NCBI GenBank assembly: GCA_039829965.1
Contig: CP139909.1
Coordinates: 496,001 to 560,000, forward strand
Direction: 5' to 3'
From: Buchnera aphidicola (Chaetogeoica yunlongensis)
Lineage (GTDB): Bacteria; Pseudomonadota; Gammaproteobacteria; Enterobacterales; Enterobacteriaceae
Length of the DNA: 64,000 nt
Shown here: positions 53,024 to 63,633 of the stretch, in pieces
Layout: each line of letters begins with the position of its first letter
How positions within the stretch are numbered: the first letter of the stretch is position 1
Notes under the pieces: model-generated
What the model was told of the DNA's origin: nothing
Database searches by the model: none
What the model saw: the letters and a program-made list of their open reading frames with translations, nothing else
Translations under genes and position numbers: made by a program

Positions 53024-54803
53024 CTTTAAAAAAATTTAGTACCGGATTAATATCAATAGGTTTCAATACCTTGGATACTAAATTAAACTCCAAAATTTTA
53101 TTAATATGTCTTTTAAAATTCAACAAAACAGATAAAATTTGTAAATGATCCCATTTTTTTACCGAAATATCAATATGACTAATAACACTAGAAATTAATT
53201 CTAATAACGTTATTTCATTTTTTTTAACAAAAATAAACAAAATATTTTCGAAAATACAACTTAAATCTTGATTTAAAATCATATAAGGTATAGAATAAAA
53301 TTCTATATATTCTAATTTTATACAAAAATCAAAACCAATATGAAATAATATTTTTTGAATACCAGAAAAAAATTTATATCCCATATTATTTTTAAAAAAT
53401 ATTATATATACTCTTTCTAATTTTTTTATTTTTAACCCATGATGCTTTCCCAATCTTAATTCAATAAAATAAATAGACAATTTTGCTCTTTGTAAAGAAA
53501 ACAAAAACAATTTGTCATTATTCTTTTTAATTAATAAATAAGATTTATTTATTAATGCTAATATATTACCAAATTCAGCACTAAAAATAGAATTGTATTC
53601 ACATTTATAAAAATTTAATTCTAAATTGTCCTTTAATAAATTCGATTTACTATCCTTGATAGTATCAATAAAATCATATTGAGATTTATTTAAACCACTG
53701 TTTTTATCAAATAAACGATTTAAAGAATTAAAAATAGAAAAACTATCTTTTTTATTCTTAAAAAAATCCACAGAAGATTTAATAATAGAATTAGATACAA
53801 TTTTTGTTTTTAAATATTTTTTAATTGCACGATAAATAAAAGAATGTACCAAACGAGAATTAGATAATTTTATAATTTTTTTTTCTGGATGTACATTAAC
53901 ATCTACTTCATAAAATTTTAATTCTAAATAAAAAATATAAGATATGTTATATTTATTTTTACCAATTTCATAAACTGCTTGATATACTGCATGATGAAAT
54001 AACTTATTAAATACAATTCTCTTATTAACATAAAAAAATTGAAACTTTCTAGCTAAAGAACTATTATATCTTAACAAGTATAACCAACCAACTAATTTCA
54101 TGTGGTTAAAAAAATGTTCTATATATATTATTTCATTTATGCCAGGTATATTATAAATCGAATTAACAACATTTTTGTCATAAAGATTTTTACTAAAAGT
54201 ATTATAATGACGAATTAATTTTCCATTATGAGTGAGAGATATATCTAAATTAGTTTTTGATAAAGATAAACAACGTACAATATCATCAATTTTTAAAAAT
54301 TCTGAATACGTTGATATTATAGATTTTCTTCGAACAGGTCTATTAAAAAATAAATCTAATACTATTATAGTTGTACCTTTAGTTTGTGGAACTATACACG
54401 GAATAGAAATAGTCCCGTATCCATCTGAATATATTTTCCATCCAGTTGTACTTAAACAATTATCACAAGAAGATAATACCATATGAGATACCGCGCTAAT
54501 ACTAGCTAAAGCTTCACCACGAAAACCACAAGTAGTAACATTTTTTAAATCATGCATAGAATAAATTTTACTAGTAGAATGACGCATTAATGACATTTTT
54601 AAATCAACTGCATTCATACCACAACCATTATCCTGAACCAAAATAGATTGCATTCCACCTTTTTGAATCTTAATATTAATACGAGTTGCACACGAGTCTA
54701 TGCTATTTTCTACTAATTCTTTAACCACTGATGCTGGATTATATATTATTTCACCAGCAGAAATATAACTAGATACTGATAATGGTAAAACTCTAATTAA
54801 CAT
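53001..54803 (-). CDS. mutL: MutL DNA mismatch repair protein
   Basis: MutL links MutS mismatch recognition to downstream repair. It has 600 residues (E. coli 615). The GHKL ATPase domain is intact: KELVENSIDSCATRI (Glu29, Asn33), VQDNGCGM, TCGFRGEALASISAVSH and GTTIIVLDLFFNRPVRRK. The middle is AT-driven low complexity, and the C-terminal dimerisation domain is strongly diverged. Its stop codon lies inside miaA. Mismatch repair would also need MutS, not in this window. Confidence 0.95.
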   Translation of the reverse strand: MLIRVLPLSVSSYISAGEIIYNPASVVKELVENSIDSCATRINIKIQKGGMQSILVQDNGCGMNAVDLKMSLMRHSTSKIYSMHDLKNVTTCGFRGEALASISAVSHMVLSSCDNCLSTTGWKIYSDGYGTISIPCIVPQTKGTTIIVLDLFFNRPVRRKSIISTYSEFLKIDDIVRCLSLSKTNLDISLTHNGKLIRHYNTFSKNLYDKNVVNSIYNIPGINEIIYIEHFFNHMKLVGWLYLLRYNSSLARKFQFFYVNKRIVFNKLFHHAVYQAVYEIGKNKYNISYIFYLELKFYEVDVNVHPEKKIIKLSNSRLVHSFIYRAIKKYLKTKIVSNSIIKSSVDFFKNKKDSFSIFNSLNRLFDKNSGLNKSQYDFIDTIKDSKSNLLKDNLELNFYKCEYNSIFSAEFGNILALINKSYLLIKKNNDKLFLFSLQRAKLSIYFIELRLGKHHGLKIKKLERVYIIFFKNNMGYKFFSGIQKILFHIGFDFCIKLEYIEFYSIPYMILNQDLSCIFENILFIFVKKNEITLLELISSVISHIDISVKKWDHLQILSVLLNFKRHINKILEFNLVSKVLKPIDINPVLNFFKDDFNEWT

Positions 54804-54925
54804 ACTACATTACTCAAAATTAAATTTAATAAAAATTTAAAAAACATCTCAAAAATTAAAAGTTTTTATAAAATAATTTAAAAACCTATAATTTTATATT
54901 TATAATATATAAAACTCGATAAAAA

Positions 54926-56104
54926 TTATCTATTATTTAAATTTTTAAAAATATTAAAATAAATGTTAATTTCAGAAACTACCCAAGATGACATATCTAA
55001 TTCACTAATATGCTTTAAAACGTATTCCGGTCCATAATTAAAAATCATCTTTTGTAATCTTATAGATTCATTATCATTATCATCAAAAAAACATAAAGAT
55101 GCAGCAATCCCTTTAAGTAAATTTGCATTAGAAATATTATATTTTAATGTACCTAAAAGAGGAGAAATTAATCTATCATTTTTTGCTAATTTTTTTAAAG
55201 GATTTCGACCAACTCTATTTAAACTATCAGTTAAAAAAATGTTTTGAAATCTCAATAATACTCTTTCAATATATTTGTTATGCTCTAACAAAGAAAAAAG
55301 TTTATATTTTTTAACTAAAACTAACCCGGATTCTTTCATAGCTCCTAAAACAATATTATATATACTTGAATCTGAAATTGATTGATAAATATTATTATAT
55401 TTTTTTAAAAAACCTAAATATGCAATAATAGAATGCCCAGTATTTATAGTAAATAATTTTCTTTCAAAAAAAGCATCTAAGTTATCACTGCATATTAAAT
55501 CAATAATACTATTATGTATACTAGATCTAAACTGAGTCAAATCAACTATCCATTCATTAAATTCTTCTACTTTTACTAACAAAGCATTATTTTCATAATT
55601 ATTATGAATATTCGAAAATACAATTCTATCTACTACTGAATCAATAAAATCAACGTTTTGTTCTAAATACTTATGATATTTGTTCGATAAACATTTTTTA
55701 ATTTCATGTTTAAGTCGAGATGTACAACGAAAAATGTTTTCACATGCAATAATAGTTAATAAAGTAAAATTTTTTGTATCTATTTTATATTTTATTCCTT
55801 TTGCTAATAAATTTGCTAACGAATAAATAAAATTAATACCTACAGAAATAGTAATTAAATTAACTTGAGATATTCTTAATAAAATATCTTTATCATGTAT
55901 ATGAATAGCATTCACATTTGTTACTTTGTCTATATAATTTAAACTATTTTCTACTACTTCAATATCATACGAATGAAATTTATTTATTAAATCTATAACT
56001 TTCATATTAATATCAACAAAAGTTAAATTAAATCCAGAATCTAATAAACGTTTTCCAATAAAACCACGTCCAATATTACCTGCCCCAAAATGTAAAGCAT
56101 ACAT
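54926..56104 (-). CDS. mtlD: Mannitol-1-phosphate 5-dehydrogenase
   Basis: MtlD oxidises mannitol-1-phosphate to fructose-6-phosphate with NAD. The ATG at 56102-56104 follows a GGA element and gives [20 protein letters not shown], matching E. coli [20 protein letters not shown]; it has 392 residues (E. coli 382). Conserved parts are [42 protein letters not shown] and [12 protein letters not shown]. It follows mtlA; the regulator mtlR is absent. Confidence 0.97.
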   Translation of the reverse strand: [392 protein letters not shown]

Positions 56105-56200
56105 AAATTTTTCCAAATATATATTTATTTCAATGTACTACATTAAAAAACAAATATTTTAATAAAAAAAATTAAAAAACTAAAAAACAATAGATTTTAA

Positions 56201-58123
56201 TTAACTATCTCTAGAAAATAGAGATAATATATCATTAATACTTTTTGTAGTAGATATATTTTTAATAATATCTTTATTATCTAATATATTAGTAATTTTA
56301 CTTACAACTGAAATATGTTCATTATTTCTTGCAGCAATTCCAATAACTAAATACGCAATATCTTCCGGTTCATCACCGAATAATACGCCAGTAGGAAATT
56401 GACAAAATATTATACCTGTATTTAAAATTGAATCTTTTCCCTTAATAGTTCCATGAGGTAAAGCTATAGATTCTCCTAACCAAGTAGACATCATCTTTTC
56501 TCTTTCTAACATAGACTCAATATATTCTTCTTTAACATATCCTTGCATAACTAATTGTTCACCAATAAATTTAATTACTTCCTCTTTATTACTAGCTCTT
56601 TGATTCAAAAAAATATTTTTTTTAGTAACATCAAAAATTTTCTTCTTATTATCTATACTATTTAAATCACACACTTTATTTATAATAGAATCATCATCTT
56701 TTTTATGATTATTTTTAGATAAATACTCAGACAATTCATTATAAAATCCATCATCTAAAAAATTATTCAAAGACAAATGTTGAGCTTGAAAATTCTTATT
56801 ACGCGCTCTTTCTGAAAGACTACAATGAGTAATTATTAAATCAACACCATAATTAGGAATACTATCAATAGAAGTATTCACTACTTTTATTTTTTTTGAA
56901 AGACTAAATGAATCTAATTTTTTTCTCAAAATTCCTGCCGAAATAGCACTAGAACCCATACCAGCATCACAAGCAACTACAATATTATATATGCTTTTTT
57001 TAGAATCTAAAACACTTGTTATATACGTATTCTTCTTATTAGACAAAGAATCTATTAAAAATATATCTTTGTTAGATATGTTGAAATCATCATTGATATA
57101 GCTATTTTTATTATTAATTTTTAATAAAATACAAGATATTATAAAAGACACCAAGCAAGAAACAACTATAGCTAAAAAATTCACAAAATACAAATTTTTT
57201 GGCGTCATAGTTAATATAGAAATTATAGATCCAGGTGACACTGCAGAAATTAAACCACCATGTAATATTATTAATATAAAAATACCTGTCATACTCCCAA
57301 AAATTAACCCAAAAATTAATCTTGGATATTTTAAAACATAAGGAAAATATACCTCATGAACACCACCAAAAAATTGAATTATTATCGCTTCGCGAGAAGA
57401 TTTTTTAACATTATCTTTACCTAAAAAAAACCAAGCTAATAAAACACCTAAACCAGGTCCAGGATTAGACTCAATTAAAAATAAAATAGACTTATTAAAC
57501 TTAACAACTTCTTGTATTCCTAATGGAAATAATACACCATGATTAATAATGTTATTCAAAAATAAAATCTTTGCTGGTTCAATAAGTATAGCAACAAAAG
57601 GCAACAAATGATTACTAATCATTGAATTAATAATATACCCTAAAAAATAAGATAAACTCTCTATCATTGGCCCAATCAAAAAAAAAGAAATTAATAAAAG
57701 AAAAATACCTAAAATACTAATAGAAAAATTATTTATTAACATCTCAAAACCACTTTTAATTCTATATTTACTAATTTTATCAAAATAATAAGTAATCCAA
57801 CCTCCTAATGGACCGATAATCATAGCTCCTAATAACATAGGCATAGTAGTACTTGCAATAGCACCTATTATTGCTATACTTCCTACAATCGCTCCCTTTC
57901 TACCATTAATTAAGTAACCTCCTGTATTTGCAATTAAAATAGGAAAAAGATACATACTTATAGGCAACAAAATTTTTTCTAAATTCTTATTAGGAAACCA
58001 TCCATAAGACATAAATAGTCCACTAACAATTCCCCAAGCAATAAATATACTGATATTAGGCATGATCATAGTACTTAAAAATCGACCAACATTCTGAATT
58101 TTTACTGTAATAGGTACAGACAT
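56201..58123 (-). CDS. mtlA: Mannitol-specific PTS enzyme IICBA
   Basis: MtlA imports and phosphorylates mannitol. It has 640 residues (E. coli 637) with all three PTS domains fused. EIIC covers residues 1-335, with GIQEVVKFN and GGVHEVYFPY (Glu257). EIIB has its phosphorylated cysteine at residue 385 in VACDAGMGSSAISAG. EIIA has its histidine at residue 557 in IALPHGTIKGKDS. A GGA element lies just upstream of the ATG. Its product feeds MtlD and then Pgi, encoded on the two sides. Confidence 0.97.
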   Translation of the reverse strand: MSVPITVKIQNVGRFLSTMIMPNISIFIAWGIVSGLFMSYGWFPNKNLEKILLPISMYLFPILIANTGGYLINGRKGAIVGSIAIIGAIASTTMPMLLGAMIIGPLGGWITYYFDKISKYRIKSGFEMLINNFSISILGIFLLLISFFLIGPMIESLSYFLGYIINSMISNHLLPFVAILIEPAKILFLNNIINHGVLFPLGIQEVVKFNKSILFLIESNPGPGLGVLLAWFFLGKDNVKKSSREAIIIQFFGGVHEVYFPYVLKYPRLIFGLIFGSMTGIFILIILHGGLISAVSPGSIISILTMTPKNLYFVNFLAIVVSCLVSFIISCILLKINNKNSYINDDFNISNKDIFLIDSLSNKKNTYITSVLDSKKSIYNIVVACDAGMGSSAISAGILRKKLDSFSLSKKIKVVNTSIDSIPNYGVDLIITHCSLSERARNKNFQAQHLSLNNFLDDGFYNELSEYLSKNNHKKDDDSIINKVCDLNSIDNKKKIFDVTKKNIFLNQRASNKEEVIKFIGEQLVMQGYVKEEYIESMLEREKMMSTWLGESIALPHGTIKGKDSILNTGIIFCQFPTGVLFGDEPEDIAYLVIGIAARNNEHISVVSKITNILDNKDIIKNISTTKSINDILSLFSRDS

Positions 58124-58535
58124 ACTATCTTTCCTTCTTTTACATGTGATCTACTTAAAGATTTTCATTCATATTTCAAAAAATAAACATAAAAAATTAT
58201 CATTATAAATTAATTCAACAACAACAATTTCTAAAAACAAAAAATATTAAAAAACTAACATACATGATATATGTCATAAATAATCACTACACCTAAACAT
58301 CATCTAAAAAACTATTTATAAAAAAATCATAAAAAATAATTATCGTAAATATAAAATATGCTGTTTTAAAAAAAAATATCAAAAAATCATTAAAAAATAT
58401 TAAATTATTACCATAAATTAAATAATTATAAATGTAAGTAATTCAAAATAATTTATCATGCTAAATATATAATTTAAAATAAAATACTAAAATATTTAAT
58501 TCTAAAATCATGTACTTATCTAAAAATATCATCAT
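58124..58535. other. Non-coding stretch between mtlA and pgi
   Basis: About 410 nt of AT-rich sequence between two minus-strand genes; it should hold the mtlAD promoter. No clear operator, repeat or ORF is seen. Confidence 0.5.
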
Positions 58536-60194
58536 CTAAATATTTAATTTGTCAAAATACTTATAAAAATTGATTAATCCACATGTAGAAGAATCATATT
58601 TGTTGATTTCATCAAAATCTTTCATACTAATAAAAATATCTTTAGCTAAAGATTTTCCTAATTCTACACCCCATTGATCAAAAGAAAAAATATTAAATAT
58701 AACACCTTGTGTAAAAACTTTATGTTCATATAAAGCAATTAACACACCTAAATTATAAGGATCTAATTTATGTAACAAAATTGAATTACTCGGTTGATTA
58801 CCTCTACATATTTTATAAGGTTCTACTGATAATACTTTTTGATTACATACATCAAAATCTTTTAAACTAATACTAAAATCATCATGAGATTTTCCAAAAG
58901 CTAATGCTCTTGTTTGTGAAAAAAAATGAGACAATAAATGTTCATGATGATTTTTTAAAACATGTTGAGGAGTAATAGCAGCAATAAAATCACAAGGTAT
59001 TAATTTAGTACCTTGATGCAATAATTGATAAAAAGCATGCTGTCCATTAGTACCCGGTTCCCCCCAAATAATTGGACTAGTTTGCCAATTTATAAATTTT
59101 AGATCCCTACTAACACTTTTTCCATTTGATTCCATAGTCATTTGTTGCAAAAAAGGAGACAAATACTTCATATTATAATCATAGGCTAATACTGCTTCAG
59201 TTTCTGATTGAAAAAAATTGTTATACCAAATACTAATTAATGCCAACAATACCGGTATATTCTTATTAAATTCAGTAGATAAATAATGCTTATCCATACA
59301 ATAAGCACCTTCTAATAAATTTTTAAAATTATCAAAACCAATTGAAAGTGCAATAGATAATCCTACAGAAGACCACAAAGAAAAACGACCACCAACCCAA
59401 TCCCAAAATAAAAAAACATTTTTAATGTTAATACCAAATTTTGTCGCTTCATTAGAGTCAGTAGTTACTGCAATAAAATGTTGATCTAAAAATTTACTAT
59501 TATTAAACATACTAAACATCCATTTTTTAGCTGTATTAGCATTAATTAATGTTTCTTGTGTAGTAAACGTTTTAGAAACAACCAAAAATAAAGTAGATTC
59601 TGGATTAATTTTTTCCAATACTCTCAAAATATTCGATCCATCTACATTAGATACAAAATGAATTTTTAAATGATTCCTATATGAATGTAATGCATTTATA
59701 ACCATTTTAGGCCCTAAATCTGATCCTCCGATACCAATATTAACTATATCTGTAATATATTTTCCAGTATATCCTGTCCACTTTTTATTAATTACTAAAC
59801 TAGAAAAATGCTTAATTTTATCTAAAACACTGAGTACATCTAACATAATATTTTTACTATTACAAAAAATAGGAGTATTGCTAAAATTTCTTAATGCTGT
59901 ATGTAACACAAACCTATTTTCTGTTTTATTCATTAAAGAACCAAAAAACATAGATTCAATTGAATTTTTTAAATTCATTTCATCAGCTAACATCAATAAT
60001 GTATTAATTGTAAAATCAGTAATTCTATTCTTAGAATAATCTATTAAAATATTATTATTAAAAATAACTGAAAGTTTTTTAAATCGATTACTATCGTTAC
60101 AAAACAATTCCTTTATATGGATATTTTTTATTTCACTAAAATGATTTTTTAATACTTTCCAAGACTTTGTATCATTAGGATTTATATTTTTCAT
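58536..60194 (-). CDS. pgi: Glucose-6-phosphate isomerase
   Basis: Pgi interconverts glucose-6-phosphate and fructose-6-phosphate. It has 552 residues (E. coli 549). Conserved motifs include [62 protein letters not shown] and [13 protein letters not shown]. It sits upstream of mtlA on the same strand, giving a compact sugar-phosphate group. Confidence 0.98.
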   Translation of the reverse strand: MKNINPNDTKSWKVLKNHFSEIKNIHIKELFCNDSNRFKKLSVIFNNNILIDYSKNRITDFTINTLLMLADEMNLKNSIESMFFGSLMNKTENRFVLHTALRNFSNTPIFCNSKNIMLDVLSVLDKIKHFSSLVINKKWTGYTGKYITDIVNIGIGGSDLGPKMVINALHSYRNHLKIHFVSNVDGSNILRVLEKINPESTLFLVVSKTFTTQETLINANTAKKWMFSMFNNSKFLDQHFIAVTTDSNEATKFGINIKNVFLFWDWVGGRFSLWSSVGLSIALSIGFDNFKNLLEGAYCMDKHYLSTEFNKNIPVLLALISIWYNNFFQSETEAVLAYDYNMKYLSPFLQQMTMESNGKSVSRDLKFINWQTSPIIWGEPGTNGQHAFYQLLHQGTKLIPCDFIAAITPQHVLKNHHEHLLSHFFSQTRALAFGKSHDDFSISLKDFDVCNQKVLSVEPYKICRGNQPSNSILLHKLDPYNLGVLIALYEHKVFTQGVIFNIFSFDQWGVELGKSLAKDIFISMKDFDEINKYDSSTCGLINFYKYFDKLNI

Positions 60195-60642
60195 AAAATA
60201 ATTATCTTCATGTTTATACTATTATTTATAATTTTTATACTTCTACGTAAAAATATCTACAAATATAAAAAAAAATGAATAAATAAGACTTTAAATTTTT
60301 ATAAGAGTAAATTATATTTAAAACTTTATCGAATAAATTTACTAAAATAAAATTTATACTAAAATAAAACTACCATTGAAACTATATTTTAAAATATTAA
60401 TGATGTTCTTATAACTTTCTTAAAATTTATACAACAGAAAATTTCTACATAAAAAATTTAATATTTATATTTTTTTTTATACACTAATATATAAATACTT
60501 GTATTCTACCATCAATAACAAAAAAAATTCTTAATAAAAAATTACTTATTAACAAATAATAATCGTGATGTAAAACAAAAATATGTAAAATTTATAACTA
60601 TAAATCTAATTTAATTCATACAAAATCTTATTTAGGTAAAAC
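60195..60642. other. Non-coding stretch between pgi and orn
   Basis: About 450 nt between divergent genes. AT-rich; it must contain both promoters, but I see no consensus-quality element and no ORF. Confidence 0.5.
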
Positions 60643-61188
60643 ATGAACGATAATTTTAAAAATCTAATATGGATAGATTTAGAAATGACAGGGTTAAATC
60701 CAAAAATACATAAAATTATAGAAATTGCAACCCTAGTAACAGACAAAAATTTAAATATTTTAGCTCAAGGTCCAATAATTGTAATTCATCAAAACCAATG
60801 TGAATTAAATTTAATGAATCAATGGAATATCACTACTCATACCAAAAATGGATTAATTAATAAAATAAAACACAGTCTATATGACGAACACTTAGCAGAA
60901 AAAAAAATAATTACTTTCTTGAAAAAATGGATTCCAAAAAACAAATCTCCCATGTGTGGAAATAGTATAAGTACAGACAGACTATTCTTAAAAGAATACA
61001 TGCCTACTTTAGAAAAATACTTTCATTATAGACAAATTGACGTTAGTTCTATAAAAGAATTAATTTTACGTTGGAAACCTAAATTATATAAAAAATTTAC
61101 AAAAAAATATTCACATCAAGCACTATTAGATTTACAAGAATCTATTCAAGAATTGATTTTTTATAAAAAACATTTTTTTCAATTATAA
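60643..61188 (+). CDS. orn: Oligoribonuclease
   Basis: Orn degrades the last two- to five-nucleotide RNA fragments to mononucleotides. It has 181 residues, as in E. coli. DEDDh motifs are present: Asp12/Glu14 in WIDLEMTGLNP, GNSISTDRLFLKEYMP, and the histidine motif YSHQALLDLQESI. An AGG lies 6 nt before the ATG. It precedes tRNA-Gly, as in E. coli. Confidence 0.98.
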   Translation: MNDNFKNLIWIDLEMTGLNPKIHKIIEIATLVTDKNLNILAQGPIIVIHQNQCELNLMNQWNITTHTKNGLINKIKHSLYDEHLAEKKIITFLKKWIPKNKSPMCGNSISTDRLFLKEYMPTLEKYFHYRQIDVSSIKELILRWKPKLYKKFTKKYSHQALLDLQESIQELIFYKKHFFQL

Positions 61189-61226
61189 AATTAATTTATA
61201 CTAAAATATATTTATTCATTTAATAC

Positions 61227-61254
61227 TTGAAAAAAAAAATTTTTTATATATAAT
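61227..61254 (+). promoter_or_regulatory. Sigma-70 promoter of tRNA-Gly
   Basis: TTGAAA (61227-61232), a 16-nt A/T-tract spacer and a perfect TATAAT (61249-61254) lie 15 nt before the tRNA. The long A-run/T-run in the spacer is also likely to be curved DNA. Confidence 0.55.
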
Positions 61255-61269
61255 TAATTCTAATTTATT

Positions 61270-61342
61270 GCGGGAATAGCTCAGTAGGTAGAGTACAACC
61301 TTGCCAAGGTTGGGGTCACGAGTTCAAATCTCGTTTCCCGCT
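61270..61342 (+). tRNA. tRNA-Gly (anticodon GCC)
   Basis: Acceptor GCGGGAA pairs with TTCCCGC. The anticodon stem CAACC/GGTTG closes the loop TTGCCAA with GCC at 61303-61305, and the T arm is CGAGTTCAAATCTCG. It is nearly identical to E. coli glyV, with T at the discriminator position. CCA is not encoded. It is a single copy, where E. coli has three in tandem. Confidence 0.97.
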
Positions 61343-61442
61343 AAGTACAAAGTATAAAATCATTTAAAAAATTAAAATTCTATTTCTTAAATACACTATA
61401 TAAAATTTAGAGTTAATTTTATTTATCTATGGATTTAAATCA

Positions 61443-62373
61443 ATGTTGTTAAAAATGTTTTATACAATTATAATATCAATTTTTTTATTTATACCAAAAA
61501 TCTCCTATACAAAAACAATACTTTCTGATATTCATATTATAAATCACAATAAAAAACAAAAAAAATTATTATACAAAAATACACTCCTAAAAAAATATTC
61601 TTTTTTTTTATTATAAATCACTACTAAATTTTTCATCAACATATCAAAATATTCTTATTCAGAATAAATTTTTTGAATTAACAAAAACATTTAAAAAAAA
61701 CACAAAAAAAAAACACAACAAAATTTTTATTTTTACTTACAACGCACACCCATTATCAAAAAAACAACAAAAAAATAAAATAATTATAGCTATCGATGCA
61801 GGGCATGGTGGACAAGATCCAGGTGCTATTAGTAATAATAAAAAAATTCAAGAAAAAAATATCACATTATCTATAGCAAAAAAGTTAACAAAAAAATTAA
61901 ATACAATTAAAATTTTTAAAGCAATAATGATAAGAAATGGAAATTATTTCATTCCTATTAGAAAAAGAACTCAAACAGCTCAAAAAAAACGTGCTAATTT
62001 ATTAATTTCAATTCACACAAATTCAACAAATAATAAAAAAATATCAGGAATATCCGTCTGGATATTCTCTAATACAAAAAAACATATCCTTAACAAAAAC
62101 AAACTAAAAAAATATAACAATATTAATAAAATAAAATACGAACTAGCAAAAACAGTCATAAAAGAGTTGCATAATGTTACAAATCTAAATCAAACACAAC
62201 CAAAATTTGCCCGATTTGCCATTCTTAACTCTACTTCTTTTCCATCTATACTAATTGAAACAGGTTTTATAAGCAATCCCAAAGAAGCAAAAAATTTAAA
62301 CAATCAATATTACCAAAATCTTATAGTAAAATACATATTTCTTGCATTACAAAAATATTTTTTAAAATATTAA
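61443..62373 (+). CDS. amiB: N-acetylmuramoyl-L-alanine amidase AmiB, frameshifted at a T9 run
   Basis: AmiB splits septal peptidoglycan during division. The first frame starts at ATG 61443 with a signal peptide and TILSDIHIINHN, matching E. coli ATLSDIQVSNGN, then stops at 61616. The remainder is open in another frame from 61600 to 62373, the two joining at nine T residues (61601-61609). The Amidase_3 domain is intact: IIAIDAGHGGQDPGAI (Zn His), QEKNITLSIA (Zn Glu), LISIHTNST (Zn His) and SILIETGFISNP (catalytic Glu). The AMIN region is much shortened. The segment after SVWIFSN, which holds the autoinhibitory helix in E. coli, is about 30 residues shorter. Function would need frameshift rescue or an internal start. 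Confidence 0.85.
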
Positions 62374-62374
62374 T

Positions 62375-62584
62375 TTAATAAGTAATAAATTTAAATTTTT
62401 TGTTAAACTTTTCTATTCTGCCACCAGTATCAGATAAACGCTGTTGACCTGTATAAAAAGGATGACATTTAAAACATACATCAATATTAATGTCTTTACA
62501 TAAAGTAGAAAAAATATAAGTGCATTTTCCACAAGAACATGTTACTTTTATTTTAATATAATTAGGATGAATATTTGTTTTCAT
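62375..62584 (-). CDS. rpmE: Large-subunit ribosomal protein L31 (zinc-binding type)
   Basis: L31 bridges the two subunits at the central protuberance. The ATG at 62582-62584 gives [20 protein letters not shown], matching E. coli MKKDIHPKYEEI; 20 upstream in-frame codons were rejected. AGG lies just upstream of this ATG. It has 69 residues (E. coli 70). Four cysteines (CSC and CFKC) form the zinc site of the C+ class. It is convergent with amiB, with stop codons 1 nt apart. Confidence 0.96.
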   Translation of the reverse strand: MKTNIHPNYIKIKVTCSCGKCTYIFSTLCKDINIDVCFKCHPFYTGQQRLSDTGGRIEKFNKKFKFITY

Positions 62585-62644
62585 AAGACCTTTTAATAAA
62601 GTATACGTATAATAAAAAATTTTTAAAATAAATATATAAAACAT

Positions 62645-63092
62645 TAAAAAATAAAAAAATATATGTAATTCTCTCTTTTACTAAAATTTTTTATTTAAAT
62701 GAATACATATTTATTTTAGATTTAATTGATATTATATATATATCAAAAAAAAAATACATATAATTTTCTGAAATTTTTAAAAATCAAATCTCTAAACAAA
62801 TAAATATAGATCGTTCTAACAAAATATTTATTAATATATAAAAAAATAAATTTATAAATTATGACATAATTTGTATTAAAAATATCACGTATATACATCA
62901 AATTTACATCCAAAAATAATATAAATTCCAAAAAATCAAAATTACACTCACAAAAATATAAAAGTTATTTTTTTAATATCCATATTTATATTCACTAAAT
63001 AACACAAAAAAAAATACTACAATATTTTATACTTAATGTAACCTTAATATATCAAAAATTTATAATTTTAATTTAATAAAAGGAACGATTCA
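62645..63092. other. Non-coding stretch between rpmE and hslV
   Basis: About 450 nt, AT-rich, between divergent genes. A short minus-strand open frame (62743-62931) is low-complexity Phe/Tyr/Ile and looks like chance. I looked for a heat-shock promoter before hslV (CTTGAA with CCCAT-like -10) and found none. Confidence 0.5.
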
Positions 63093-63623
63093 GTGACAAC
63101 TATTCTTAGCGTAAGACACAAAAAACAAGTAGTAATTGGAGGAGATGGACAAGCAACATTAGGAAATACTATTATGAAAAGTAATGTAAAAAAAGTAAGA
63201 TACCTTTACAATAATAAAGTTATTGCAGGATTTGCTGGAGGAACAGCTGATGCATTTACTTTATTTGATCTCTTTGAAAAAAAGTTATTAATGTATCAAG
63301 GAAAACTAAAACGTTCTGCGATTGAATTAGCAAAAGATTGGAGGACTGATAAAATCTTAAGAAAACTCGAAGCATTACTAGCAGTAGCCGATAAAGAAAT
63401 ATCATTAATTATTACCGGAAATGGAGATGTAATACAACCAGAAAATGATCTTATGGCCATTGGATCCGGAGGATCATATGCACAAGCAGCCGCAATAGCA
63501 ATGTTAGAAAATACTTCTCTGACTGCAAAAAAAATTGTAGAAAAAGCGCTAAAGATCACATCTGGAATATGTATATACACTAATAATATTTTTACTATAA
63601 AAGAATTAACATCAATACAATAA
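63093..63623 (+). CDS. hslV: HslV, protease subunit of HslUV (GTG start)
   Basis: HslV is the proteasome-like peptidase ring of the HslUV (ClpQY) protease. It has 176 residues, as in E. coli. The start is GTG at 63093-63095, preceded by AGGAA. Removal of the initiator exposes the catalytic Thr in [19 protein letters not shown]. Also conserved are [21 protein letters not shown] and [13 protein letters not shown]. hslU follows 10 nt downstream. Confidence 0.97.
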   Translation: MTTILSVRHKKQVVIGGDGQATLGNTIMKSNVKKVRYLYNNKVIAGFAGGTADAFTLFDLFEKKLLMYQGKLKRSAIELAKDWRTDKILRKLEALLAVADKEISLIITGNGDVIQPENDLMAIGSGGSYAQAAAIAMLENTSLTAKKIVEKALKITSGICIYTNNIFTIKELTSIQ

Positions 63624-63633
63624 GGGTTTCTTT

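Noticed and set aside
61927..62373. Taking the ATG at 61927 as the true start of amiB
   Set aside because: It would remove the first zinc-binding His (IDAGHGG) and the Zn Glu, which lie upstream in the same open frame.
62743..62931. Minus-strand ORF of 62 codons in the rpmE-hslV gap
   Set aside because: Almost only Phe, Tyr, Ile, Asn and Lys, as expected by chance at this base composition, with no ribosome-binding site or family resemblance.
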